62,888 nucleotides of DNA, from assembly GCA_934646005.1 (NCBI GenBank), contig CAKUED010000018.1, positions 1-62,888 on the forward strand, written 5' to 3'. Shown here piece by piece: positions 42,446-51,301 of this stretch. Every line of letters starts with the position of its first letter. Position 1 is the stretch's first letter. The position numbers and the translations under genes were made by a program. Under the pieces are notes generated by a model, which saw nothing but the letters and a program-made list of their open reading frames with translations, was not told the origin of the DNA and did not search any database. The stretch is from an uncultured Oscillospiraceae bacterium (GTDB lineage Bacteria > Bacillota > Clostridia > Oscillospirales > Oscillospiraceae).

Positions 42446-44251
42446 ATGACTGATCTGTCCAAAATCCGCAATTTTTCCATCATCGCCCACATTGACCACG
42501 GCAAGTCCACGCTCGCCGACCGTCTGCTCGAAGCGTGCCACACGGTCGAAAAGCGCGAGATGGCGGAGCAGGTGCTCGACTCCATGGACCTGGAGCGCGA
42601 GCGCGGCATCACCATCAAAGCCCGCGCCGTGCGCCTTGCCTACCGCGCCGACGATGGGGTGGACTATGTCCTGAACCTCATCGACACGCCGGGTCATGTG
42701 GACTTTAACTACGAGGTCTCGCGCTCTCTGTCGGCGTGCGAGGGCGCGCTGCTGGTGGTGGACGCGTCACAGGGCATCGAGGCGCAGACGCTGGCGAACA
42801 CCTACCTCGCCATCGACAATGACCTCGAAGTTTTGCCGGTCATCAACAAGATCGACCTGCCCGCCGCGCGCCCCGAGGAGGTCAAGCACGAAATTGAGGA
42901 CGTCATCGGGCTGCCCGCGCTGGACGCACCCGAAATTTCCGCCAAAAACGGCGTCAACATCCACGCTGTGCTGGAGGACGTGGTCAAAAACGTCCCCGCG
43001 CCGAAGGGCGACCGCGACGCACCGCTGCAATGCCTCATCTTTGACAGCCAGTATGATTCGTACCGCGGCGCGATCGTGTATCTGCGCGTGGTGAACGGCA
43101 CGGTCACGCCCGGCATGGACATCAAAATGATGGCGACGGGCGCTGTTTACAAGGTCGTGGAGGTCGGCTACCTGCACCCGTTCGGGATGCGCCCGGCGGA
43201 GTCGCTCGGCGCGGGTGAGGTCGGGTATCTGACGGCTTCTATCAAAACCGTGTCCGACACGCGCGTGGGCGATACCGTCACCGGCGCGGAAACCCCCGCG
43301 GCAGAGCCGCTGCCGGGCTACAAGCAGGCGCAGCCGATGGTCTTTTCGGGCGTGTACCCCGCCGACGGGTCGAAATACGGCGACCTGCGCGACGCGCTGG
43401 AAAAGCTCAAGCTCAACGACGCGTCCATGAGCTACACGCAGGAAAACTCCATCGCGCTGGGCTTCGGCTTCCGCTGCGGCTTTTTGGGGCTGCTGCACAT
43501 GGAGATCATTCTGGAGCGGCTGGAGCGCGAATATAATCTCGACCTCATCACCACCGCGCCGAACGTCGTGTATCAGATCACGAAAACGGACGGCACGGAG
43601 CTGGAGGTCTACACGCCGCTCAACTACCCCGACCCGGCGGAGATCGCCGAGGCGCGCGAGCCGTTCGCCAAGGTCAACATCCTCACGCCGCCGGAATACG
43701 TCGGCGCGATCATGGAGCTGTGCACGAACCGGCGCGGCGAGTACAAGGATATGACGTATCTCGACACCACGCGCGTGGAGCTGCACTATTCCATGCCGCT
43801 CAACGAGATCATCTATGACTTTTTTGACGCGCTCAAGAGCCGCACGCGCGGCTACGGTTCGCTCGACTACGAGCTAGAGGGCTACCGCCCGTCAAAGCTC
43901 GTCAAGCTCGACATTCTCCTCAACGGCGAGATCGTGGACGCGCTGAGCTTCATCCTGTTCGCGGACAACGCCTACGCGCGCGCGCGCAAAATTTGCGAAA
44001 AGCTCAAGGAAAATATCCCCCGCCAGATGTTTGAGATCCCCGTGCAGGCGGCGATCGGCGGCAAGGTCATCGCCCGCGAGACCATCAAGGCGCTGCGCAA
44101 GGACGTGCTGGCAAAGTGCTACGGCGGCGACATCACGCGCAAAAAGAAGCTGCTGGAAAAGCAGAAGGAAGGCAAAAAGCGAATGCGCACGTTCGGCACG
44201 GTGTCCGTGCCGTCGGAGGCATTCATGGCGGTGCTCAAATTGGACGAGTAA
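42446..44251 (+). CDS. lepA: Elongation factor 4 (LepA)
   Basis: A 601-residue translational GTPase that acts on ribosomes under stress and in initiation. G1 AHIDHGKST (14-22), G2 region [10 protein letters not shown]3 DTPGHVDF, G4 NKIDLP and the C-terminal LepA domain with [20 protein letters not shown]. Length matches the family. Confidence 0.97.
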   Translation: MTDLSKIRNFSIIAHIDHGKSTLADRLLEACHTVEKREMAEQVLDSMDLERERGITIKARAVRLAYRADDGVDYVLNLIDTPGHVDFNYEVSRSLSACEGALLVVDASQGIEAQTLANTYLAIDNDLEVLPVINKIDLPAARPEEVKHEIEDVIGLPALDAPEISAKNGVNIHAVLEDVVKNVPAPKGDRDAPLQCLIFDSQYDSYRGAIVYLRVVNGTVTPGMDIKMMATGAVYKVVEVGYLHPFGMRPAESLGAGEVGYLTASIKTVSDTRVGDTVTGAETPAAEPLPGYKQAQPMVFSGVYPADGSKYGDLRDALEKLKLNDASMSYTQENSIALGFGFRCGFLGLLHMEIILERLEREYNLDLITTAPNVVYQITKTDGTELEVYTPLNYPDPAEIAEAREPFAKVNILTPPEYVGAIMELCTNRRGEYKDMTYLDTTRVELHYSMPLNEIIYDFFDALKSRTRGYGSLDYELEGYRPSKLVKLDILLNGEIVDALSFILFADNAYARARKICEKLKENIPRQMFEIPVQAAIGGKVIARETIKALRKDVLAKCYGGDITRKKKLLEKQKEGKKRMRTFGTVSVPSEAFMAVLKLDE

Positions 44252-44260
44252 GCACGAATC

Positions 44261-44834
44261 AAAGCCTCCCTTGTGTAAAGGGAGGTGGCACGGCGCAGCC
44301 GTGACGAAAGGATTGTGCGGTGCGGCGTTGCAAATTCGGACGCACCAATGCGAATCCGCAAAATTCCCCCCGGTTGCGTAGGGGAGGGGTTCTACCCCTC
44401 CCGTGCAGGGTGCACCCGCAAAATCGCACAGCGAACGGCGACAACGCAATCTGTCCGTAGGGGTCGATGCCCACATCGACCCGTCGGGGCGCAATCGCAA
44501 AATTGCATAATGTTCGGCGAAACCGCAAAACGTCCTGTAGGGGCGGACGACCCTGTCCGCCCGTTGGGCAATCGCAAATTTGCCATGGCGTATCATAAAA
44601 ACGGTCGTGCCCCGTGCGGGTCGATGTGGGCATCGACCCCTACAAACGGTGTGCGGATTTGCCGGAGCGCATTCGTGTTTGCGGGTGCGTACCGCCGGGC
44701 GGACAGAGGCGTCCGCCCCTACGGGTGCGTACCGTTTCGCATCGGCGCGTGCAAATTTTCAACGTAATACCGCGCGGGCGGGATAGAACCCCGCCCCTAC
44801 GGCTCGATTGGAAATGCGGTCGAACCCCGCAACG
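44261..44834. repeat. Hairpin array R7 with D element
   Basis: D (44261-44316), C (44377-44404), B (44456-44483), A (44537-44563), B' (44616-44643), A' (44696-44722), C' (44773-44801) and a linker remnant. This is the reverse-complement polarity of R4. A CTTCTTCACTCTTCAC linker follows at 44842. It fills the 653-base lepA-hemW gap. Confidence 0.85.
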
Positions 44835-44904
44835 AAATCCCCACTTCTTCACTCTTCACTCTTACTTCTTACTTCGCGCGCCCGCAGGCGCGCCGGGAGG
44901 GTCT

Positions 44905-46104
44905 ATGCCTAAGAAACAGACGCCTGAAAAAAAGAAAAAACCGCTTGGGATCTATGTTCACATCCCCTTCTGCCGCAGCAAGTGCGAATACTGCGACTTC
45001 TACTCCATCGGCGGCGCGCGCGACAAGGCGCTCATGGAGCGCTATCTCGACGCCATCCTCGCCCACATCCGCGAGACGGCGACCGGCGCGCCGGGGTATA
45101 TCGTGGACACCGTCTACTTCGGCGGCGGCACGCCGTCGTTCTTCGGCGCGAGCGGTCTGGTGCGCATTCTCTCGGAGCTGGACCGGCGGTTTGAGATCAG
45201 CCGCGACGCGGAAATTTCGCTGGAGGCGAATCCCGACTCCGTCACGCTCTCGCAGCTTGCGCGTCTGCGCCGCGCGGGCTTCAACCGCATCTCCATCGGC
45301 GTGCAGTCCGACCTCGACGAGCAGCTCAAGGCGCTCGGGCGGCCGCACACCTACAAGCAGGCGCAGCAGGCGGTGTCGCTGGCGCGGCGCGCGGGATTTG
45401 CGAACGTGTCGGTCGATCTGATGTTCGGTCTGCCCAGCCAGAGCCGCGAGCAGTGGATGCAGACGCTCCGCCACGTCATCGACCTCAAGCCCGACCACAT
45501 CTCGTGCTACGGTCTGAAGGTCGAGCCGAACACGCCGCTCTACGACTATAAGGACTGTGCGAATCTGCCCGACGACGACGCGCAGGCGGATATGTATTTC
45601 TACGCCGTGGAAACGCTGGAATCGTTCGGCTACCGGCAGTACGAAATTTCCAACTTCGCGCGCGACGGCTACATCTGCCGCCACAATATGAAATACTGGG
45701 TGGGTGACGAGTACCTCGGCTTCGGTCCGTGCGCGGCGTCCGACTTTGCCGGCAAGCGCTTTACGGCGGCGGCGGATATTCAGCAGTACATCCGCGGCGT
45801 GCTGGCGCACGGGACGATTTTGTCCGAGTGCGAGACCGTGCCGCTGCGCGAGCGTGCGGGCGAGTATCTGATGCTGCGCCTGCGCACGGTGGACGGCATC
45901 GAAAAAGGCGAATACACCCGCTCGTTCCTGCTGCCGTTCGAGCCGATCGAAAAGCTGCTGGAGGCGTTTTCCAAGCAGGAGCTGGCGGTGCTCGAAAACG
46001 GGCGCTGGCATCTCACGCCCAAGGGCTTCATGCTCTCCAACTCCATCCTCGTCACGCTCTTTGAGGCGCAGCAGAAGTCCAAGCCCCTCACGCAGAAGCG
46101 GTAA
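44905..46104 (+). CDS. hemW: Heme chaperone HemW (radical SAM)
   Basis: A 399-residue radical SAM protein: GIYVHIPFCRSKCEYCDF (Cys23, Cys27, Cys30), FGGGTPS, HemN_C-type end (LLEAFSKQELAVLENGRW). HemW transfers heme rather than oxidising coproporphyrinogen; like HemW proteins it lacks the extra N-terminal motif of HemN. GGGAGGG precedes the ATG at 44905. lepA-hemW order is common in Firmicutes. Confidence 0.92.
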   Translation: MPKKQTPEKKKKPLGIYVHIPFCRSKCEYCDFYSIGGARDKALMERYLDAILAHIRETATGAPGYIVDTVYFGGGTPSFFGASGLVRILSELDRRFEISRDAEISLEANPDSVTLSQLARLRRAGFNRISIGVQSDLDEQLKALGRPHTYKQAQQAVSLARRAGFANVSVDLMFGLPSQSREQWMQTLRHVIDLKPDHISCYGLKVEPNTPLYDYKDCANLPDDDAQADMYFYAVETLESFGYRQYEISNFARDGYICRHNMKYWVGDEYLGFGPCAASDFAGKRFTAAADIQQYIRGVLAHGTILSECETVPLRERAGEYLMLRLRTVDGIEKGEYTRSFLLPFEPIEKLLEAFSKQELAVLENGRWHLTPKGFMLSNSILVTLFEAQQKSKPLTQKR

Positions 46105-46177
46105 GGCACTACATTTAGCCCGCGCGGTAAAATGCCGCCACAAAATGCGGTAAAATGCAAATTTCGTAAAAAAACGT

Positions 46178-46207
46178 TTGACACATTGCGCAGGTATCTA
46201 GTATAAT
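46178..46207 (+). promoter_or_regulatory. rpmH promoter
   Basis: TTGACA (46178-46183), 18-base spacer, TATAAT (46202-46207). A leader of nearly 90 bases precedes rpmH. Confidence 0.82.
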
Positions 46208-46299
46208 TGTATCTGCGCGTTCCATGCGAACGCGCGACCAACGATTGCTGCGGCCGTAAACTGCGGCTGTTGAGCATAATTTTTCAGGAGGTGTCATCT

Positions 46300-46440
46300 A
46301 TGTCTACGGTTCGTACCTACCAGCCCAAGAAGCGTCATCGCTCCAAAGTGCATGGCTTCCGCAAGAGAATGGCGACCGCGAACGGTCGTAAGGTCCTTGC
46401 CCGCCGCCGCGCAAAAGGCAGAGCAAAGCTCTCCGCGTGA
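46300..46440 (+). CDS. rpmH: 50S ribosomal protein L34
   Basis: 46 residues, very basic: [19 protein letters not shown] and [24 protein letters not shown] lies 8 bases before the ATG. Heads the conserved rpmH-rnpA-yidD-yidC-jag cluster. Confidence 0.97.
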   Translation: MSTVRTYQPKKRHRSKVHGFRKRMATANGRKVLARRRAKGRAKLSA

Positions 46441-46546
46441 TCGCAGCCATGACCGACGCAAATAACACGCAGTAGGGGTGAATGGACTCAGTTCTGTTCG
46501 CCCCATCCGTTTATCAGGAATTTTTCGTGCAGCGAGGCGATGCTCT

Positions 46547-46894
46547 ATGCAGTTTTCCAGATCGCTCAAGCTCAATCATGTGTTCCGGCGGCTGTACCGC
46601 AAGGGCGGCAGCTTCGCCGACCGCAATCTGGTGCTCTACTGCCGCAAAAACGGCAGCCGGGAAAACCGCGTCGGGCTGACCGTGGGCGTCAAGCTCGGGC
46701 ACGCCGTGGTGCGCAACCGCATCCGCCGCCGCCTGCGCGAAATTTATCGCCTGCACGAAGGCGAGTTCCTGCCGGGCTGGGATCTTGTGATCGTGGCGCG
46801 CAGCCGCGCCGTCACGGCAAGCTATCAGCAGCTCGAACGCTCCTATCTCGCGCTCGCCGCCGAGGCGGGCATTTTGCGGGAGGCGGAGGCGTGA
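46547..46894 (+). CDS. rnpA: Ribonuclease P protein component
   Basis: A 115-residue basic protein with the [10 protein letters not shown] signature (family RNxxKRxxRE). It binds RNase P RNA to mature tRNA 5' ends. Start at 46547 ([20 protein letters not shown]) chosen from family length. Overlaps yidD by four bases. Confidence 0.94.
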   Translation: MQFSRSLKLNHVFRRLYRKGGSFADRNLVLYCRKNGSRENRVGLTVGVKLGHAVVRNRIRRRLREIYRLHEGEFLPGWDLVIVARSRAVTASYQQLERSYLALAAEAGILREAEA

Positions 46895-47103
46895 AAAATC
46901 TTCTGCTGCGTGCGATCCGCTTTTATCAGCGCCATATCTCCCCCGCGTTTCCGCGCCGCTGCCGGTTCTGCCCGACGTGCTCACAGTATGCACTCGAGGC
47001 GATCGGCAAATACGGCGCACGCAAGGGCGGATGGCTGGCGCTGCGGCGGTTTTTGCGGTGCCACCCCTTTTACAGGGGCGACTACTTTGACCCGGTGCCG
47101 TAG
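46891..47103 (+). CDS. yidD: Membrane protein insertion efficiency factor YidD
   Basis: 70 residues from a GTG start inside the rnpA stop (GTGA). Contains [28 protein letters not shown] and GDYFDPVP, diagnostic of the family. It assists YidC-dependent insertion. Confidence 0.95.
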   Translation: MKNLLLRAIRFYQRHISPAFPRRCRFCPTCSQYALEAIGKYGARKGGWLALRRFLRCHPFYRGDYFDPVP

Positions 47104-47142
47104 GGCAAGCCCGCGGTATCCCCAACAAAACGGAGGATCAAC

Positions 47143-48531
47143 ATGAAACGATTTCTAGCGCTGCTGCTGGCGGCGCTGTGCCTGCTCGCGTGCCTGTCCG
47201 GCTGCGTGGCGGGCGGCGCAGGTCAGACGGCAGAAACCGACTCGCAGCTCACCCCCGAGCAGGCGGCGACCCAGGCGGCGGAGAGCACGCAGGACAAAAT
47301 GAGCCTGTCCGACATCATCCGCGTCCCGTTCGGCTACCTCTTGGAGTGGCTGTATCAGTTCGCCAACAACTACGGCGTGGCGCTGATCCTGTTCTCGCTC
47401 ATCATCAAGCTCATCCTGCTCCCCATGAGCATCAAGAGCAAAAAGAGCACGCTCAAAATGTCGCGCCTCGCGCCCATCGTCAAGGCGATGGAGTCGAAAT
47501 ACGGCGACGACAAGCAGAAATATCAGCAGGCTGTCCAGCAGCTTTATAAGGAAGAAGGCGTCTCGATGGGCGGCGGCTGTCTGTGGTCGTTCATCCCGCT
47601 GCTCATTCTGCTGCCGCTGTACTACGTCATCCGCGAGCCGCTGACGTATATGCTGCACAACTCGCGCTCCGTCTCCGCCGCCATCGTCGCGTTCGTGCGC
47701 GCCAGCGGCGAGAATCTCGGCGCGAATACCTACTACGCCCAGCTCGCCGCGGCAGGCAAGCTCGGCGCGTATGTCGAACCGCTCAAAGCCCTCTCCGTGA
47801 CGGCGCAGGCGAATCTCACGTCCATCGACTTCTCGTTCCTGGGGCTGGACCTCGCGGCGATCCCCACGTTCAAGATCTGGACGGTCGAAAACGCCGGCTG
47901 GGCGCAGATCGGTCTGTTCATCCTGCCGATCGTCTCGGCGGGCTTCCAGATGCTGTCCATGTTCATCAGCCAGAAGATGAACGGTCAGGTCGCCACGAAC
48001 GCCGACGGTGAGCGTGACGAAGAGGCCGCCAAGCAGCAGGCGAAAACGAACATGAGCATGATGCTCATGATGCCGCTCATGTCGCTGTGGATCGGCTATT
48101 CCATGCCCGCGGCGCTGTCCATCTACTGGATCGCGCAGGCGGTGTTCGGCACGGTGCAGGATTATTTCCTCACGCTCCACTTCCGCAAGGTCTACGACGC
48201 GGAGGACGCCGAGCGTCAGGAGCGCGCCGCACTCAAGCGCGCCGAGGAGATCGAAAAAGAGCGCCAGCGCCAGCTTCGCCGCGAACAGAACCCCGACGGC
48301 ATCATGGATAACGTGAGCAAGAAGAAGCTGCGCCAGCAGGAAAAGGAATCCGCTGACCGCGCCGCGCGCGAATACGAGGCAAAGAAGAATCCCGCGCCTG
48401 AGGCAAAGGATGACAAGCAGCCCCTGTCCGGCGACGCCGCGCGCCCCTATGCCAAGGGCCGCGCCTACGATCCCACGCACTATGGCAAGAAGGCGGACGC
48501 GCAGAGCGCGGACGCACCGACTGAGGAGTAA
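47143..48531 (+). CDS. yidC: Membrane protein insertase YidC/SpoIIIJ
   Basis: A 462-residue lipoprotein-type insertase: signal peptide with lipobox SGC (Cys21), about five transmembrane helices in the 60 kDa inner-membrane-protein domain (YQFANNYGVALILFSLIIKL, MSIKSKKSTLKMSRLAPIVK), and a long charged C-terminal tail. Inserts membrane proteins; SpoIIIJ homologues are also needed in sporulation. Confidence 0.95.
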   Translation: MKRFLALLLAALCLLACLSGCVAGGAGQTAETDSQLTPEQAATQAAESTQDKMSLSDIIRVPFGYLLEWLYQFANNYGVALILFSLIIKLILLPMSIKSKKSTLKMSRLAPIVKAMESKYGDDKQKYQQAVQQLYKEEGVSMGGGCLWSFIPLLILLPLYYVIREPLTYMLHNSRSVSAAIVAFVRASGENLGANTYYAQLAAAGKLGAYVEPLKALSVTAQANLTSIDFSFLGLDLAAIPTFKIWTVENAGWAQIGLFILPIVSAGFQMLSMFISQKMNGQVATNADGERDEEAAKQQAKTNMSMMLMMPLMSLWIGYSMPAALSIYWIAQAVFGTVQDYFLTLHFRKVYDAEDAERQERAALKRAEEIEKERQRQLRREQNPDGIMDNVSKKKLRQQEKESADRAAREYEAKKNPAPEAKDDKQPLSGDAARPYAKGRAYDPTHYGKKADAQSADAPTEE

Positions 48532-48535
48532 TCAC

Positions 48536-49507
48536 ATGGAAAAATTCATCACCGCTACCGGCAAAACGATCGATCTTGCCATTGCCGCCGCGCTCGAGCA
48601 GCTCGGCATGGATCGGGACAGTGTGTCGGTCGAAGTTCTGGAAAATCCCAAGTCCGGCTTTTTGGGCATCGGCTCGACGCCCGCCAAGGTCAAGGTGACC
48701 TACGAAGTGCCGGATGAAAAGCCCGAAGCGCCCGCGCCGGCTCTGTCGTCCGCCTCGCGCTCCAAGCCGAAGAAGCCCGCCGCCCCCGCGCAGGAGGCGC
48801 AGGCAGCCGGACGCGTCATCGCGCCCGCCGCACCCCCGCAGCCCAAGCCCGCGCCCCGCGCCGAGCAGCCGCGCCGGGAGCGCCCGGAGCGTGCAGAACG
48901 CCCGGAGCGCCGCGAGCGCAATGACCGCAACGACCGCCGGGAACGTCCCGAGCGCGCAGAGCGTCCCGAGCGCCGCGAAGCGCCCGCAGCAGCGCCCGCC
49001 GAGCCGAAGGTCTACGCGCCTGCTGAGCCCGGCTCGATGGAAGAGAAGATCGAGCAGTTCATCAAGGGTCTGCTCGAGCACATGGATTCCGACGCCGTGC
49101 CGCACGCGTTTAAGAGCGGCGAGGGCTACAGCGTCGATCTCGTCGGCGCGAATCTGGGCGTGCTCATCGGTCGCCGCGGAGAGACGCTCGACGCCATCCA
49201 GCACCTGACGAACTACGCCGTCAACCGCGGCGCGTCCAAGCGCGTGCGCATCAATGTGGACGCCGAGAACTACCGCCTCAAGCGCGAGGAATCGCTCCAG
49301 CGTCTGGCGGTCAAGGTCGCGGGCAAGGTCACGCGCTACCGCCGCAACATCACGCTTGAGCCGATGAACGCCTACGAGCGCCACGTCATCCACGCCGCGC
49401 TTCAGGATCACCCCGACGTGACCACGTTCTCCACCGGCACAGAGCCGAACCGCCGCATCGTCGTGGCGTACAGCAGAAATAAGCCCGCGAGAGAAGACGC
49501 GGAGTAA
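48536..49507 (+). CDS. jag: RNA-binding protein Jag (KhpB) with Arg/Glu-rich linker
   Basis: A 323-residue protein: Jag-N domain at 1-60 (TGKTIDLAIAAALEQLGMDRDSVSVEVLE, KSGFLGIG), a disordered linker at about 60-160 with RPERAERPERRERNDRNDR-type repeats, then KH (GANLGVLIGRRGETLDAIQHL) and R3H (LEPMNAYERHVIHAALQ) domains. It binds RNA and affects cell elongation in streptococci. The linker is longer and more repetitive than usual. Confidence 0.94.
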   Translation: MEKFITATGKTIDLAIAAALEQLGMDRDSVSVEVLENPKSGFLGIGSTPAKVKVTYEVPDEKPEAPAPALSSASRSKPKKPAAPAQEAQAAGRVIAPAAPPQPKPAPRAEQPRRERPERAERPERRERNDRNDRRERPERAERPERREAPAAAPAEPKVYAPAEPGSMEEKIEQFIKGLLEHMDSDAVPHAFKSGEGYSVDLVGANLGVLIGRRGETLDAIQHLTNYAVNRGASKRVRINVDAENYRLKREESLQRLAVKVAGKVTRYRRNITLEPMNAYERHVIHAALQDHPDVTTFSTGTEPNRRIVVAYSRNKPAREDAE

Positions 49508-49515
49508 TGCAAAAA

Positions 49516-49550
49516 CCCCACCCCTGCAAACGCAGCGGGTGGGGATTTTG
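49516..49550 (+). terminator. Terminator of the rpmH-jag operon
   Basis: CCCCACCC ... GGGTGGGG followed by ATTTTG. The right arm plus GCATATCCAGGGCTTCCC recurs at about 61600-61638 next to another E element. Confidence 0.85.
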
Positions 49551-49554
49551 CATA

Positions 49555-49655
49555 TCCAGGGCTTCCCCTCGGAGGCTTGCACCGCGCCTCGGCTTCCCCT
49601 CGGGGGGAAGCTGTCGGCGAAGCCGACTGATGAGGGGAAGGGTCGTTATTTCTGA
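49555..49655 (+). repeat. E-type double-hairpin repeat
   Basis: A partial copy (49560-49590) followed by a full one: GGCTTCCCC / GGGGAAGC, GTCGGC-GAA-GCCGAC, TGATGAGGGGAAGGG. Confidence 0.78.
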
Positions 49656-49700
49656 GCTGTAACGCGTTTCGACGATGAATAATGAATGATGAATAATGAG

Positions 49701-50424
49701 CGTAGGGGCGGACGACTCTGTCCGCCCGGCAGAATGCACCCGCAAAAACGGACGCACCCCGGCGAATCCGCACAATGTTTGTAGGGGTCGATGCCCACAT
49801 CGACCCGCACGACCGTTTTTACGAAACATTGCGGCAAACCCGCAATTGCCCCACGGGCGGACAGAGTCGTCCGCCCCTACAGAACGTCGTGCGATTTCGC
49901 CGATGGCGCGCGCAATTTTGCAATTGCACCCCGCCGGGTCGATGTGGGCATCGACCCCTACGGACATTTTACGTTGTTGCCGTTTGTTGTGCGGTGTTGG
50001 TGGTGCGCCCTGCGCGGGAGGGGTAGAACCCCGCCCGCGCGGTACAATATTGCGGATATGGGCGCACCGATGCGAATACGCACGCGCCCGTAGGGGTGGA
50101 CGCCTCTGTCCGCCCGGCAGAATGCACCCGCAAAAACGGACGCACCCCGGCGAATCCGCACAATGTTTGTAGGGGTCGATGCCCACATCGACCCGCACGA
50201 CCGTTTTTACGAAACATTGCGGCAAACCCGCCATTACCCCACGGGCGGACAGAGTCGTCCGCCCCTACAGAACATTTTACGATTTCGCCGAAAATGCCTG
50301 CAATTTTACAATTGCATATTGCCGGGTCGATGTGGGCATCGACCCCTACGGAGATTTTGTGTGGTCGCCGTTTATTGTGCGGTGTTGGTGGTGCGCCCTG
50401 CGCGGGAGGGGCAAGCCCCTTCCG
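49701..50424. repeat. Hairpin array R8, tandem duplication
   Basis: Two copies in direct tandem with a 388-base period: A (49701-49728), B (49780-49806), A' (49852-49880), B' (49933-49962), a hybrid C'/C (50014-50036), then A (50089-50116), B (50168-50194), A' (50240-50268), B' (50320-50350), C' (50402-50424). About 125 bases around the first B (49717-49841) are identical to 50105-50229. Non-coding; fills the gap between jag and the thioesterase. Confidence 0.87.
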
Positions 50425-50435
50425 CTTTTTTGCAC

Positions 50436-51197
50436 TTATTCCCCGGCGAAGGTCACCGACGCGAGCACCGCCTTTTTGCCGTCGGGTCTGCCGACCGCCA
50501 GCAGGGTGCGCTCCGCGGTCTGCCGGCGGTAGACGGTCAGCGCTTCGCCCTCCAGACAGGGCGCGCCGTAGTGCAGCTCGATGGAGCGGATCGCGCCGGA
50601 GGCGAGCTGCTTTGCCGAAAACTGCCCCAGCAGCAGCCGCACGTAGGCGACGTTATTCATGTGCCGCCCCATGTCAATATCCGTCGAGCGGACGGTGTAC
50701 GTCTCGACGGCGTCCTCGGGGGCAAAGTCATCGTGAAAGCGCTGCGGCTTTTCGTCGATCGCCGCCTGCTGCGGGAACGGGTAGTCCTGCGGGAAGCCGG
50801 ACTCCCTGAACGGCACGACACGCCCCGCCGCGCCGAGCACCGCCCACTGCGTTCTGCCCACGGCGACGAGCTTGTCGCCGCAGCGCAGCGTGTAGCTGCG
50901 GAAGCAGCGCACGTCCTTTTCTGCGCACGCCTCCGCCCACGTGGACGCGCGCACGGTCTGCATCAGGTACGCACGATCGTAAAAATCGACGCGGTTGTGC
51001 ACCGTCAGCCAGAACGCGCCGCGCTTTGCCATCGCCGCGCCGCCCACGCCGAGCAGCTCGGCGTGCTGCGTGGCGATCGACTGGAGCATCGTAAATACGC
51101 CCAGCGGCGAAAGCCCCGCGCGCGCGTCGCAGCTCTCGGGCGTCACCACAAATTCATGCGAGAAGACCGCCTCGCCGGTCGGAAATTGGGTTTCCAT
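50436..51197 (-). CDS. Acyl-ACP thioesterase family protein
   Basis: A 253-residue double hot-dog protein: N-terminal half starting FSHEFVVTPESCDARAGLSPLGVFTMLQSIATQHAE and the second half with STDIDMGRHMNNVAYVRLLL, whose D-x-N-x-H-like segment fits the catalytic region of bacterial FatA/TE-type enzymes. It would release fatty acids from ACP. GGAGGTGTGTGCT precedes the ATG at 51197; 15 further codons are open upstream. Confidence 0.88.
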   Translation of the reverse strand: METQFPTGEAVFSHEFVVTPESCDARAGLSPLGVFTMLQSIATQHAELLGVGGAAMAKRGAFWLTVHNRVDFYDRAYLMQTVRASTWAEACAEKDVRCFRSYTLRCGDKLVAVGRTQWAVLGAAGRVVPFRESGFPQDYPFPQQAAIDEKPQRFHDDFAPEDAVETYTVRSTDIDMGRHMNNVAYVRLLLGQFSAKQLASGAIRSIELHYGAPCLEGEALTVYRRQTAERTLLAVGRPDGKKAVLASVTFAGE

Positions 51198-51212
51198 AGC
51201 ACACACCTCCCA

Positions 51213-51261
51213 GGTAACCGCTGAATCATCGGTTACCATCACACCTCCGCGCTGCGGAGGT
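51213..51261 (-). promoter_or_regulatory. Two inverted repeats upstream of the thioesterase
   Basis: GGTAACCG (51213-51220) and CGGTTACC (51230-51237) form an 8-bp inverted repeat just before the ribosome site; ACCTCCGC, GCT, GCGGAGGT (51243-51261) forms a second hairpin. They could be an operator, an RNA control element, or, for the second, a terminator for rightward transcripts. No known consensus was matched. Confidence 0.5.
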
Positions 51262-51301
51262 TTTGTTCATCATAGCACGCGGCGCGCGGAAGTGCAAGGC
51301 G

